A stretch of 64,000 nt of DNA, taken from assembly GCF_002234675.1 (NCBI RefSeq), contig NC_019870.2:3492985-3556984 (forward strand), read 5' to 3'. This DNA comes from Oryzias latipes (Eukaryota; Chordata; Actinopteri; Beloniformes; Adrianichthyidae). A model generated the notes under the pieces. That model did not search any database and was not told the origin of the DNA. It worked only from the letters and a program-made list of their open reading frames with translations. This document shows, piece by piece, positions 11,301 to 20,100 of the stretch; positions within the stretch are counted from its first letter, which is position 1, and each line of letters starts with the position of its first letter. The translations under genes and the position numbers were made by a program.

Positions 11301-14300
11301 AGCCTCTAAAGCTTCCGAACCCTCTAAAGCTTCCGAAGCCTCTATAGTTTCCGGGGCCTCTAAAGCTTCCGAGGCCTCCAAAGCTTCTGAAGCCTCTAAA
11401 GCTTCCGAGGCCTCTAAAGCTTCTGAAGCCTCTATAGTTTCCGGGGCCTCTAAAGCTTCCGAGGCCTCCAAAGCTTCTGAAGCCTCCAAAGCTTCCGAAG
11501 CCTCTAAAGCTTCCGAAGCCTCTAAAGCTTCCGAAGCCTCTAAAGCTTCCGAAGCCTCTAAAGCTTCTGAGACAGACTCACCATTGACATTGATGAGAGC
11601 TCTGATCTGGTCTCGGTGGTCCGACAGACAGCGGATCTTTGTGAGCGACACGTCAGAGTCGTCGGAAAACGTTAGCCTGTAGATGACTGCAGAGAAATGA
11701 GGAGAAATTCCTTATCGACGTTTCTCACGCGGAGTGGCGACAAAACCAATCCGGTTCTTTTACCGATCTCTCTGTCCACCGCCGCTGCCAGGTGGTTCTT
11801 GGGCAGCTCGATCAGAGTGGTTACTCCTGAAAAAACACAAACGTTCAACGGCTGTAGGGGGTGGGGGGGTGGGGGGCTCAGCAACGATGGCACAAAATCT
11901 GCGTTCTCACCGCTGTCGCCGTGTGTCTGTTGGAGGCACCGCAGCTGGAAGTCTTTGCTCCAAACACACAACTCCTCCCCGCCGGACACCCACAAGCACA
12001 GACGCTCCAGCCCCAGCAGACACTGACACACACAGACACGCACACGTCAGCAGCGGGTTCCGACCTACACACACACGCTTCCACAAACATGAAGCTCCAC
12101 TGAAGCTGAGAAATCAAAGCTAATTAGCTTCTACACGCTGCAATTAACCTTCATCTGCAATCAAAAGGAGACAATTAGCTTCTTCCAGCTCGCTTCAGAA
12201 CTTCAGAACAACCTTCAGAGTAAAACCTTTTAATTAGAACATTCCAACACGGAATGAGGGAATCAAGGAACACACAAAAAAAAGACCGGCCGTCCAAGTG
12301 GAGCTTCAGCAAAAATGTATTTTTAGTGATCTTCACCCAGAAAACGCAACCAAACGGTTTTTATGTCAAATTTCTGAAGTCTAAAATATTATCAAGTTAA
12401 TTAAGGAGGATTTTTTTGACAGGATGTATTTTATTTTGAAAGTAACTTCTATGTGCTGCTGTCAAAAGTGAAATAAATGGAACAGGCCGGAGGATGGATG
12501 GATGGATGGATGGATGGATAAAACCATAAATAGTGTTGTGTTCTAAAGACGGAGCTGGGATTTTGCGTCTCTCGTTGGGTTTAGTTCTGTCAGACACTGG
12601 ACCAAACGGTTCTGTTAAGAGTTGATCTAAATTCCAGATGTGAGTCAAACAAACCTAAATTTTATGCAAGAACCCTGAAACCGCACAGAAACAATGGAAA
12701 TCATGGATCGTCTTTAAAGGATGGAGGTGTAAGAATCATGGTTTGTGTCTCTGCTAACTGAAAGAGCCTCAGAGGTTTTGGTCACCTTCACCGAGGACTG
12801 CAGGTCCGACACCGTCTGGACTCTGTTTCCGGAGTCTGGATCCCACAGCTGGCGGTTCGGATAAGGACAACAGGAAGTTCTGAGCGACCATCTGAAAGTT
12901 TTGTTGTGGTTCAGGATACGCTGACGCTGCGGTCAGAGGAGGCGGTGATGAGCCCCGTGTGGGCGGCGGCCTCACAGGCGAAGGTGATAATGGCGGTGAT
13001 TTGCTGGGTGTGGCCTCTCAGCTCCTGCAGCCTTTCGCCGGTCTGAGAGCGCCATCAAAGTGGTCAATGATTGGGAAGCGGGTTTTTTTTGTTTGTTTTT
13101 TTAGATCCGATGTCCGGCGGCGTCTTACCTCGATGTTCCAGACGAAGACCAGACCGTCATCCCCCGCAGACGCACACCTGGAACACACATCAGGAACATC
13201 AGCTGACAGGTAGAATCGTGTCGCTCAAAAACAGCAGGGTGGGGGCTCCAACCGCCCCCATGGCTCGCCCCTCCCGCCGCAGAATAAACATGCAGGACGA
13301 GCGGATGAAATGGAACCACAGGATGCATCCGTGGACTCCAGAAGCAATCTGGAGGGAATTTTCTGGCCTTTGCCCCCCGACTGCGGACCTGCGAGCAACG
13401 AGGACAAGACCCCGAGGAGGGGGGTTATTACCGGGGGAGGCCAGGCGTGAAGCAGCCCCCGCACACATAAATGGCCATCTGGGCACTCGCCAGAGGAGAG
13501 CAGGTGCTCAGCCTTTCCTTACGCGGGGAGGGGGGCCGTTAAAGGCTGTGCGGCATCAAACAGAGCCCATGATGGGCCTCCTGTCATGCTCTGTAGGTCT
13601 GCTGTAGGTGAGGATCTCCTGTCAATCACAAGGGGATGGAGGCCAGCTGGGGGGTGTTATGGGGGGGGGGGGGGGGTCTGTCTGCTTACCTGAAGTCATC
13701 AATCTGCACCAGAAATCGAACGATGTCAAAATGTCCTTTGAGCACCTGCAGCTCAGTGAAGCAGTTTCTGGGCTGTTCCTCTCCGATGCTCAGCACGCCG
13801 CTTCTCTGCAACACCCAGGAGGGAGGGCGGGGGGGCATAGGAGTCAGTTCATCTGTTCCACCAGCAAGTTTATATATACATTTAAAAAATGCAAGATTTT
13901 TTTTTTTTTTACACCAAATGTGGAAACAAACACATGGAGGTCACTGAATGTCTGGAAAAAGAGGAACAGTTCGGTTTAAGGCGACCAGATTTGACCACAA
14001 ACAAGTTTATGTTCACATTTTACAAATGCCACAATCTTTCTTTATGTTTCATTAACATAATGCAATTAAACACATACACACACACACACACACAAAAGGG
14101 AGAGAAAAGAAGATCCAATTTGTGTTTTCTTTGTCACAAATCTCCACCATCAGAGTGTGAAGAACCGGACATTGGCAGCAGATCTGACGCCTTTTTCTAA
14201 ATCTTCTCTGCAAACTTCACTCATCTTGGATGTTTATTTCTGAAGGAAACGAAAGACGACTTAATAAGAAAGAAATTCGCTTTGTCCTTTTATTTTGACA

Positions 14301-14461
14301 CTCTGCGTTTGTTGTGAGGGCATTTCCGGTTAGACGGAGGTTTAATTTGAAGGTTTGGTTGGAAAATGTCGATTCTGTGTAAAAAAATAATTTAAAAAAA
14401 GCAGCGAACTTACTTCCACTGAGCTCTGCGCTTCTCGGCCTCCCAGAAACCACCGAAGCAT
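5209..14461 (-). CDS. WDR41: WDR41, complete 13-exon WD40 gene
   Basis: WD repeat protein 41, the subunit that completes the C9orf72-SMCR8-WDR41 complex. It is known to tether the complex to lysosomes through the amino-acid transporter PQLC2/SLC66A1. Thirteen exons join in phase to 1347 nt, i.e. 448 residues (human 459): 14461-14414, 13805-13690, 13177-13129, 13042-12920, 12848-12786, 12022-11911, 11826-11764, 11686-11582, 9517-9333, 9266-9145, 7214-7129, 5554-5421, 5349-5209. Seven blade signatures appear in order: SAGDDGLVFVWNIE (~57-71), SSDRSVSLWDP (~107), SGGEELCVW (~146), GSHAGELILWD (~231), VGSGLYVY (~292), SCSEDGSVRMWE (~331) and TCSADHLLILW (~411). The start codon is fixed by MLRW, also the start of the human protein. 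No frameshift or stop was found. Confidence 0.95.
5421..5554 (-). CDS. WDR41: WDR41 exon 12
   Basis: 134 nt, beginning with two bases of a split Gly codon. Encodes GFFGNWTFGRSSKQS, a charged linker with KK, then KLELIGDLIGHSGAVQ before donor GTAGGA. The hydrophobic FFGNW followed by a basic linker and LELIGDLIGH matches the same place in mammalian WDR41. Confidence 0.92.
5937..6718 (-). mobile_element. hAT-like non-autonomous element, copy 1
   Basis: 782 bp bounded by CAGTGTTTTTCAACC and its reverse complement, a typical hAT terminus. The 8-bp flanks ATCTGGAT and ATCTAAGA look like a decayed target duplication of MITE sequence. It is in reverse orientation relative to the copies at 15.4 and 43.6 kb. 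No transposase reading frame. Confidence 0.75.
6231..6250 (-). promoter_or_regulatory. ZNF143/SBS-like motif inside hAT copy 1
   Basis: Minus strand reads ACTACATCTCCCATGATGCA, close to the STAF/ZNF143 binding sequence ACTACAATTCCCATGATGC. The same 20-mer is present in both other hAT copies. Confidence 0.5.
7129..7214 (-). CDS. WDR41: WDR41 exon 11
   Basis: 86 nt, phase 1 in and phase 1 out. Encodes ELMSCSEDGSVRMWEIQD, an intact WD blade with the D-G-V-x-W core, then LPLPAEPASA. Acceptor TGTTCCAG, donor GTGAGC. Confidence 0.93.
7215..9144 (-). other. WDR41: WDR41 intron 10
   Basis: 1.93 kb, AT-rich. About 7880-8300 is a diverged quasi-tandem stretch of the form AATTTTACAACTTTATTC and its complement, also seen near 39.3 and 40.05 kb. 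A CTCF-like motif lies at 8696-8713. The reading frame at 8674-9003 has no recognisable motif. Confidence 0.6.
8696..8713 (-). promoter_or_regulatory. CTCF-like motif
   Basis: Minus strand reads CGCCACAAGAGGGCAGCA, a strong match to the CTCF core CCACNAGRGGGCAG. Intronic in WDR41. Confidence 0.5.
9145..9266 (-). CDS. WDR41: WDR41 exon 10
   Basis: 122 nt, phase 0 in. Encodes LILAAVGSGLYVYDLQSQ, then a conserved AHDSNVLH stretch and LLSDS across the junction. Acceptor TTTGCAG, donor GTGAGG. Separated from exon 9 by only 66 bp. Confidence 0.94.
9333..9517 (-). CDS. WDR41: WDR41 exon 9
   Basis: 185 nt, the longest exon. Encodes RLFASGSHAGELILWDAVDW and the following inter-blade segment, ending QHLTTNGQ before donor GTGAGT. 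The split first codon joins exon 8 as NVND. Confidence 0.94.
9660..10020. repeat. TG-rich low-complexity block in WDR41 intron 8
   Basis: Interrupted (TG)n with GTTTGTGTG-type units. The CA/TG frames on both strands are not genes. Confidence 0.85.
10318..10408. mobile_element. hAT-type terminal fragment
   Basis: Sequence ending GCCGCGAGTTTGAGACCCCTG is the right end of a common fish hAT family, whose reverse complement begins CAGGGGTCTCAAACTC. No matching left end is seen upstream, so this is a remnant. The minisatellite begins at the next base. Confidence 0.55.
10409..11571. repeat. 18-bp minisatellite in WDR41 intron 8
   Basis: About 64 tandem copies of CCTCTAAAGCTTCCGAAG, with A/G and C/T variants at the unit end and a HindIII-like AAGCTT in nearly every unit. 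Four 19-bp variant units (GCTTCCCGAAG) start at 10641, 10876, 11129 and 11292. Two units carrying TATAGTTTCCGGGG lie 90 bp apart. The array stops about 10 bp from the donor of exon 8. Because 18 is divisible by three, all six frames stay open as hexapeptide repeats; these are not genes. Confidence 0.97.
11582..11686 (-). CDS. WDR41: WDR41 exon 8
   Basis: 105 nt, phase 1 in and out. Encodes IYRLTFSDDSDVSLTKIRC, then LSDHRDQIRALINVN. Donor GTGAGT at 11581 is followed within about 10 bp by the minisatellite, and the reading frame continues open into it for about 145 codons. Confidence 0.93.
11764..11826 (-). CDS. WDR41: WDR41 exon 7
   Basis: 63 nt. Encodes VTTLIELPKNHLAAAVDREI between acceptor TTTTTTCAG and donor GTAAAA. 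Flanked by short introns of 77 and 84 bp. Confidence 0.92.
11911..12022 (-). CDS. WDR41: WDR41 exon 6
   Basis: 112 nt, phase 0 in. Encodes CLLGLERLCLWVSGGEELCV, then WSKDFQLRCLQQTHGDS. Contains the third blade signature SGGEELCVW. Confidence 0.92.
12786..12848 (-). CDS. WDR41: WDR41 exon 5
   Basis: 63 nt. Encodes LWDPDSGNRVQTVSDLQSSV plus K before donor GTGACC. Completes the WD core begun in exon 4 across a 71-bp intron. Confidence 0.9.
12920..13042 (-). CDS. WDR41: WDR41 exon 4
   Basis: 123 nt. Encodes TGERLQELRGHTQQITAIIT, then FACEAAAHTGLITASSDRSVS. GH dipeptide and SSD core as in WD40 blades. The donor GTATCC is weak. Confidence 0.9.
13129..13177 (-). CDS. WDR41: WDR41 exon 3
   Basis: 49 nt. 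Encodes CASAGDDGLVFVWNIE, the first blade core; one base completes the Arg codon from exon 2. Donor GTAAGA. Confidence 0.92.
13690..13805 (-). CDS. WDR41: WDR41 exon 2
   Basis: 116 nt, phase 0 in. Encodes RSGVLSIGEEQPRNCFTELQ, then VLKGHFDIVRFLVQIDDF. IGEEQ and HxDIVRFLVQ match the N-terminal region of mammalian WDR41. Donor GTAAGC is followed 13 bp later by a 16-base C run (minus strand). Confidence 0.92.
14414..14461 (-). CDS. WDR41: WDR41 exon 1 (start)
   Basis: 48 nt. Encodes MLRWFLGGREAQSSVE, ending phase 0 at a consensus donor GTAAGT. Chosen as the start because MLRW and GGRE align with the human N-terminus and the phase joins exon 2. An out-of-frame ATG lies upstream at 14636. Confidence 0.9.
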
Positions 14462-14736
14462 GATTTGATACTTTAGACCCAGAAAACAACCAAAAACCAG
14501 GAATCTGCTTGATTTTGTGAGCGGAAACGTCCAGTTTTGGTTTACGCGCTGCACCAAAAACTGACGATTTCTCGATCGACGCGATGTTTCTGACCTTTAT
14601 GGAGGATTCTGACACAGAACAACCTTCCCCATCCACGTAGTACCTCGATAAACAGAAAGCAACGACGTTAAACCGCAGAATATTAAGCTACATCGTCTGT
14701 TTGTTTACGTTTCAGTCATGACAAACAGAAATGCGT

Positions 14737-14758
14737 TCACGTGACTGAACTACGGAAG
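14737..14758. promoter_or_regulatory. WDR41: WDR41 promoter: E-box (CLEAR-like) plus ETS site
   Basis: TCACGTGAC at 14737-14745 fits the TFEB/TFE3 CLEAR motif GTCACGTGAC in all but its first base, and CGGAAG at 14753-14758 is an ETS core. They lie about 280-300 bp upstream of the WDR41 start, a usual distance for a TATA-less housekeeping promoter. Confidence 0.45.
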
Positions 14759-14988
14759 CCTGACGCGGACCTTTTTGACGGCGTTCCAGCAACGCTGGAA
14801 AAGGGAACTCGATGCCCCCCGAAATGACAAAACAAATCGCTTTTCAGAGCGCAAATACTATTAATATTCAATTACAGGGCATTTTGCTTACTTTTCTTTA
14901 ATATTCAAGCTGGTCTCGTTTGAAAACACATTTTTAAACAGCTTAAAAGCCTAAAAAGTGGATGATTCGCATGGTTATTTTGGCAATT

Positions 14989-15145
14989 TTTTACGCCGGA
15001 TGCCCTTCCTGACGCAACCCTCTCTATTTATCCGGGCTTGGGACCGGCACAGAAGTTACTGGCTTGCAACCCCTGTGGCTAGAGGATGATTCGCTGTGGC
15101 GACCCCTGATGGGAAAAGCCGAAAGAGAAAGAAGAAGAAGAAAAG
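14989..15145 (+). mobile_element. Fish retroposon 3' tail with (AAG)n
   Basis: GCCGGATGCCCTTCCTGACG ... GATTCGCTGTGGCGACCCCT ... followed by AAGAAGAAG. This arrangement recurs in fish genomes as a retroposon 3' end with a short tandem tail. The family name is not assigned. Confidence 0.6.
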
Positions 15146-15377
15146 CCTAAAAAGTAACATTTTGCCTTGTTCCTTATTCTAACATACTACAACTAGGTAA
15201 AAGAACAAAATATTGGCAACTAAAAATACAAAAATAAGCTGCAAGAAGTCAGAAAAGCCATACAAGTTTATTTTGTGTAACCAACATTGGAAAAGTGCTT
15301 TATAAAAAAAAAAGTTTGATTTTATTTGAAAGATAAATCCAAAGAATAGTTAAAATAATTAATTTATACCTCTAAGT

Positions 15378-16824
15378 CAGTGTTTTTCAACCACACTAAG
15401 TGCACACTGGTGTGCCGTGGGAAATTAGCCATTTACTGATCTAAAAACATTTACCATCTCCAGGATATCAGCTCTGTGTTCATTCAAACAGGCCCTGATA
15501 AAACACTGAGTAGTTAGGAATTTGGAAGATCATAAAATACTTTTTTCTTTGTGTTTATTAGATTAAACTAAAGACATTTTGATAAGAATGACGGTACCGC
15601 GATTTAGCCATAGCTTCAGCTCTGTTTTTGGAAAAGTCCCGCCCCTTTAACTGTCTCCACCAATCATTCTTGGAGGCTTAGTCACACGTCATCAGTCTGA
15701 CCAATCAGAAGTGGTTAAAGTCTTCACTTCCTTGTTCTGATTCTGCTCATAAAGTCTCTCAGTTCCAACAAAAATACCAGCTAAAGCTCGTCTTTAGCGG
15801 TGTAGCTTTCCACAGAATCCCGTATCAGACCGTGGAACAAGTGAACAAAACAATGAAGCTCAGAGAAGAGAGTCTGTCTGCCATCTGCGGCCGTTTTCGC
15901 ACTACATCTCCCATGATGCATTGTGTTAAAGTGACAGCGTCTCAGCGTACAATGAGTCTTCCCTGTTAAACCTCTTGAAACAACAAAGAACACTCATCAA
16001 ACAGTTTTTAAATCTTCTTGATGAAATCAGGTCAACAGTTTAGTTCTCCTTCAAGGTTTGTGTTTATTAACAGCCAAACATCCCAGAGTTTGGTCCAAGT
16101 CATCTTTCTAACTGAAACACTTTTCTAATAACGTCTGTATTATTTTTTATGTTAAACGTGAGAAGAAGTAATGACAACATTGAAGAAACAGGATTAAGGT
16201 GAAGTGGCCAAAAGACACAATTAAACTAAATTGAAACAATTTAATCATCCAAAAAGAAATAAAATATTTTTGTTAAAGTTTTCAAAGACTTCATCTTTGA
16301 TTAAGACAATAGAAAAACTAATAAAACTTCAACACGTTCACTTTTTGTGTAGTTACAGAAAACATAAATATAATGTCAGTCTTTTTGTGTAGAATTAATC
16401 AAACATATTGTGATCATATAATTGTTCAAAAAATACAGTTGCCTTTGCACCAACATTGAAATAAATATGTTTTAAAAATCTCTATTTAGAAAGAATGTAT
16501 TTATTTTTTGTGAGGTTACACAAAATTGCATGTTAATAAACTTAAGGGAAAAACAGCTACCAGGGTAAAATGTCAAATAATTCAGTTGAAAATTATCACT
16601 GAAAACTAACTTAACTTTTATTACAATTTCAGAAAAAACAGCTGCAACTATCAGCTTTTTCTGCTGCAATTATCACAAAAATGCCTGTGAGATTGTAGAG
16701 GGACTGTACATCAAAACAGACTATAGAGTTTCTCCTTTTTCAATTACTTTGAATGCTGGTGTGCCACGGGAATTTTGGTCAAGGATACAGTGTGCCTTGG
16801 CTCAAAAAAGGTTGAAAAACACTG
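15378..16824 (+). mobile_element. hAT-like non-autonomous element, copy 2
   Basis: 1447 bp from CAGTGTTTTTCAACC to the inverted copy. The outer parts match copy 1, but the centre (about 16020-16680) is longer and AT-rich. The flanks CTCTAAGT and ATCTAACC share TCTAA. The right end abuts TTAA family 1 MITE copy 3. No intact transposase. Confidence 0.75.
15901..15920 (+). promoter_or_regulatory. ZNF143/SBS-like motif inside hAT copy 2
   Basis: ACTACATCTCCCATGATGCA, identical to the motif in copies 1 and 3. Confidence 0.5.
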
Positions 16825-16826
16825 AT

Positions 16827-17016
16827 CTAACCTTTGTGCTGTGCTATAACCCCACCCTTCCATTGACGTGTTCTCCCTACCATGACAAAGGTGGAGAGGA
16901 TTTCATGTAATCCATGGACACCAGTGAAGATCACAAAAAAGGTTCAGCGCACTGTCTAGTGGGTCTAGATGACCCCACTCCCAACGCTAAAGTGCCTAGG
17001 ATAGCACAAGGGTTAA
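16827..17016. mobile_element. TTAA family 1 MITE, copy 3
   Basis: Begins CTAACCTTTGTGCT, a mutated left end, and closes GATAGCACAAGGG plus TTAA at 17013-17016. It directly follows hAT copy 2. Confidence 0.75.
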
Positions 17017-17084
17017 GTAATGATTAAATAATTTCAAATTTTTTCATTTGGTTTCTGTAGCCTCATGGTTTGTTGAATCAGTTA

Positions 17085-18049
17085 CAGTTTTTCTCAGTGG
17101 CTTTAGTACAATTCTCTGATCAGAATTGAAGTTTGCAAATACGTGTGTGCATTTCTCAAAACAATTTGTAGAAACAGCAAAACACTTTGGATTTCTTGCA
17201 AAAGCCTGTAACTTGCTCAAAATCTTTAGTTCAACTCTCAAAACTAAGTCTTTATGTCATTGAACATGTCAGTGCCATCAGAATGTCAAGTCCTTGTGTC
17301 ATTGTCTACGAACAAGACAGTCAAATTACTCAGTCATGTTGTCAATATAACTGTGTACTTTAGAGGGAGGTTCTGATGGAAACTATGGCTAAAGTTTGGA
17401 TGACAATTATTGTAAAATGTAAGTTACACCTTTTTTGATTGATTGCAAGAGACTGGACAAGATTCACATTTACACTTTTATTGTTCATATTGTAATTTGT
17501 TGACAGACCATGTCATCCCAACATAGAAAAAACCCACTGCAAACAGTAACACAAAGGGGAAAAAAGATAGGACAACATTCTGTACAACAGTCCAGGCAGT
17601 GCAGTAGGAATTGGTGTGGTCTTCCTACACCTCTTGTCGTTCCTGTATGTTAGGACACAAATTCTCATCCACATCACAGCGAATATATCCTCTCTTGCAA
17701 TGCAGCCAAATATGTTTGTCACATTATGACAACTTGGTCAACCATTTTGCTGTTAATGACTTATGGGATGAACTAATGACTAGGTGTTTTGAGGAGTAAG
17801 ACTATTGCACAGTGAACTATATAATACATTTTGATCAACATGACATAAACAATTGAGAATGTAGGAATGAGCAGAGAATTGTACATAATCATTTGCATGG
17901 ATGTACCAAAGCAATTGCAACTTGTTCAAAGAAGTGAGAAACTGCTTATATGATGTGCACAAGTGACATCATGATGTGAAGACTGAACAAATAGTTTTGG
18001 GAATTTCATTCTGATCTGAGAATTGTACTAAAGCGACTGAGAAAAACTG
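17085..18049. mobile_element. IS630-Tc1-mariner-like element, 965 bp
   Basis: Terminal inverted repeats of about 45 bp with only a few mismatches start CAGTTTTTCTCAGT and end ACTGAGAAAAACTG. TA dinucleotides flank both ends (17083-17084, 18050-18051), as expected for Tc1/mariner target duplication. The inside keeps a broken transposase C-terminus at 17513-17722. Good TIR preservation suggests a fairly recent copy. Confidence 0.75.
17513..17722 (-). pseudogene. Transposase C-terminal remnant
   Basis: Contains CIAREDI, then after a one-base shift CDVDENL, a pairing I recall at the C-terminus of fish IS630/Tc1-type transposases. Frameshifted and lacking the catalytic domain, so inactive. Confidence 0.5.
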
Positions 18050-18217
18050 TAATCAGACCCTTAGCCAAAAGTAGAACGTGGAGTTTATTTTATCAAGTAT
18101 ACTTGAGTGTAAGAAAAGCAAGTATACTATAGACCATGAAGTGTGGGAACTATACTAACTGAATACTTCTCCAGACAAAATGGGAACATTTTAATTTTGC
18201 AATACAAATATATATGC

Positions 18218-18470
18218 ATGTTTCTCTCTGGGGACTCCTGCTTCCTCCCACCGTCCAAAAACATGCTTCATAGGTTAACTGGTTACTCTAAATTGTCCCT
18301 AGGTGTGAATCTGAGTGTGCATGGGTGTGTGATATGTGTGTGTGATATGTGTGACCCTGCGACAGACTGGCAACCTGTCCAGGGTGTCCCCTGCCTTCAC
18401 CCGTAAGTGGCCGGGATAGGCTCCAGCAGCCCCGTGACCCCGAAAGGGATAAAAAGAAGAAAATGAATAA
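18218..18470 (+). mobile_element. L2/SINE-type retroposon 3' tail
   Basis: CTTCCTCCCACCGTCCAAAA ... GACTGGCAACCTGTCCAGGG ... GGGATAGGCTCCAGCAGCCC, then GGATAAAAAGAAGAAAATG. This is the very common fish retroposon tail. Confidence 0.75.
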
Positions 18471-19779
18471 ATGAAAAAATATATATATGCATACATGTCT
18501 GCACCAACTCCACATAGTTTTCATATGCACATACACATATATATATACACATAAATATATATAATTTAACAGTTGTAGTACACTTAAATAGATTACTTTT
18601 TGCAAAGGGAGACACATCTTTCACTCGTGGATGATATACACCATTGTTCTACGCAATTATCTCAGCTTTTTAAATAAAATACCTTCTTGTGTTTTCATTC
18701 TGTTGAATACTTGAAGATAAGTTGTTGTGCAAAAGTCAAACTTAAAATGATAATCAACTGAATCGGGAAATTTCTGTCTTTCAGTACGAGTTCAAGACTT
18801 TTTTTTTTTAAGTCATTTTCCTGATCTCAATCCAGAAACAACATGAGTGATTTTCACAGCATTATTGAGGCTGATTTAGGGAAATGAATAAAAAAAAAAA
18901 AAAAAGGATTTCTTGTTTTTTCCAGCAAAACATTATTTTTATACATATATTTTAACACATTTCGAGGTGTCTTGAAAACAAATGTACAAAACCTCCCATG
19001 TTATATGTAATTTTGAGCACAAGGAGCTATGTAAACACATTTAGAAAATAAGAGTTCACGATCAAAAATATTGTTTTAGGTTGTTAAAGGAAATCTTATA
19101 CAAGACTTATGGGCCAAACGTTTTGAAGAAGGAAAGAGTTGATATTTAAACATCAAAAACAAAACTTTACACACTGATTAAGAATTATGCTGGCATATAG
19201 GTATAATTTACCAGGACAGAAAAATTAAATTTTTGTTTTAATAAGTGAAAAAAAATCCGAACCATTCTCCTAAATCTCAATTTTAAATCCTTTGGTGTCA
19301 AAACGTGATCTCTTTTGAATCAATAGATTGTTAGATTTACCCTGCAATTGCCCGATATTTTAAGGAACGATTCAATTTTTATTTACAAATCAATCCTTGC
19401 ACATCATTTTTCATTAAACATGATAAAATAAAGGGACAAACAATTTTGCACCAAAGATCTATGAACATGTGTAATGTGCCTTATGACCACTAGATGGCAG
19501 TGTATCACGGTGCTTTCAAATGTAGAAATACACAGACCTCGATCCAAAGAAATGTCCTTTTTTTCAGCTGTTTACACTTTTAATTGTGTTAATTCCTCTT
19601 TGAATTATTGGAAAATATTCCTATACAACGTGTTCTTTTATAAAATAAAATCTGTCAACGTTGTCTTTTCAAATTTCCTGACCTGCTCTCCATCCCCTTT
19701 CCTCTTCTCTTCTGCAGCATCCTCCTCCTCTTCCTCTTCTTCTTCTCACTGTAACTCCTGTTAACACACATTCAGTTCT
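18471..19779. other. AT-rich intergenic
   Basis: No coding or transposon end recognised. ATATAT-rich at 18480-18565. Contains the CTCF-like motif at 19487-19502 and a CCTCTTCTTCTTCT-type pyrimidine tract near 19725-19746. Confidence 0.5.
19487..19502 (+). promoter_or_regulatory. CTCF-like motif
   Basis: CCACTAGATGGCAGTG, an excellent match to the CTCF core, lying between WDR41 and OTP. Confidence 0.55.
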
Positions 19780-20100
19780 CACACAAAGTCACACAGCCCC
19801 CGAGCTGTATCTGCTCCCGCTCCCCCAATTGAAGCGACACGCAGTGTGGGGCCTGTGACCTTCATGGTGGCTTGGATCTGCAGCTCGCACTGATTTCTGA
19901 TTTAGTGTCGATCCGCTGCGCTTGTCAGGGGCTGCGAGGTGCTTTCCATGCGGTAATAGAAAAGCTCAAGGGCAGCTGGAGAAAGGAGGCTCGGGGAGAG
20001 GGACCGGCTGTGGGAACAGACAAGTCGTTGTTGGTTTTACTGCTCTGACTGACAGATTTCCCAGCAACAAATACATCTGTACAAAGACGGAGGGTCTAAG
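19780..20100. promoter_or_regulatory. Candidate conserved noncoding block
   Basis: Repeat-free, balanced-composition island in AT-rich surroundings, without a supported exon. It lies in the OTP-WDR41 interval, where OTP enhancers would be expected. Conservation could not be tested. Confidence 0.25.

Noticed and set aside
14217..14636. 139-codon minus-strand frame starting at the upstream ATG
   Set aside because: Out of frame with WDR41 and crosses exon 1 into intron 1; kept only as a possible upstream ORF.
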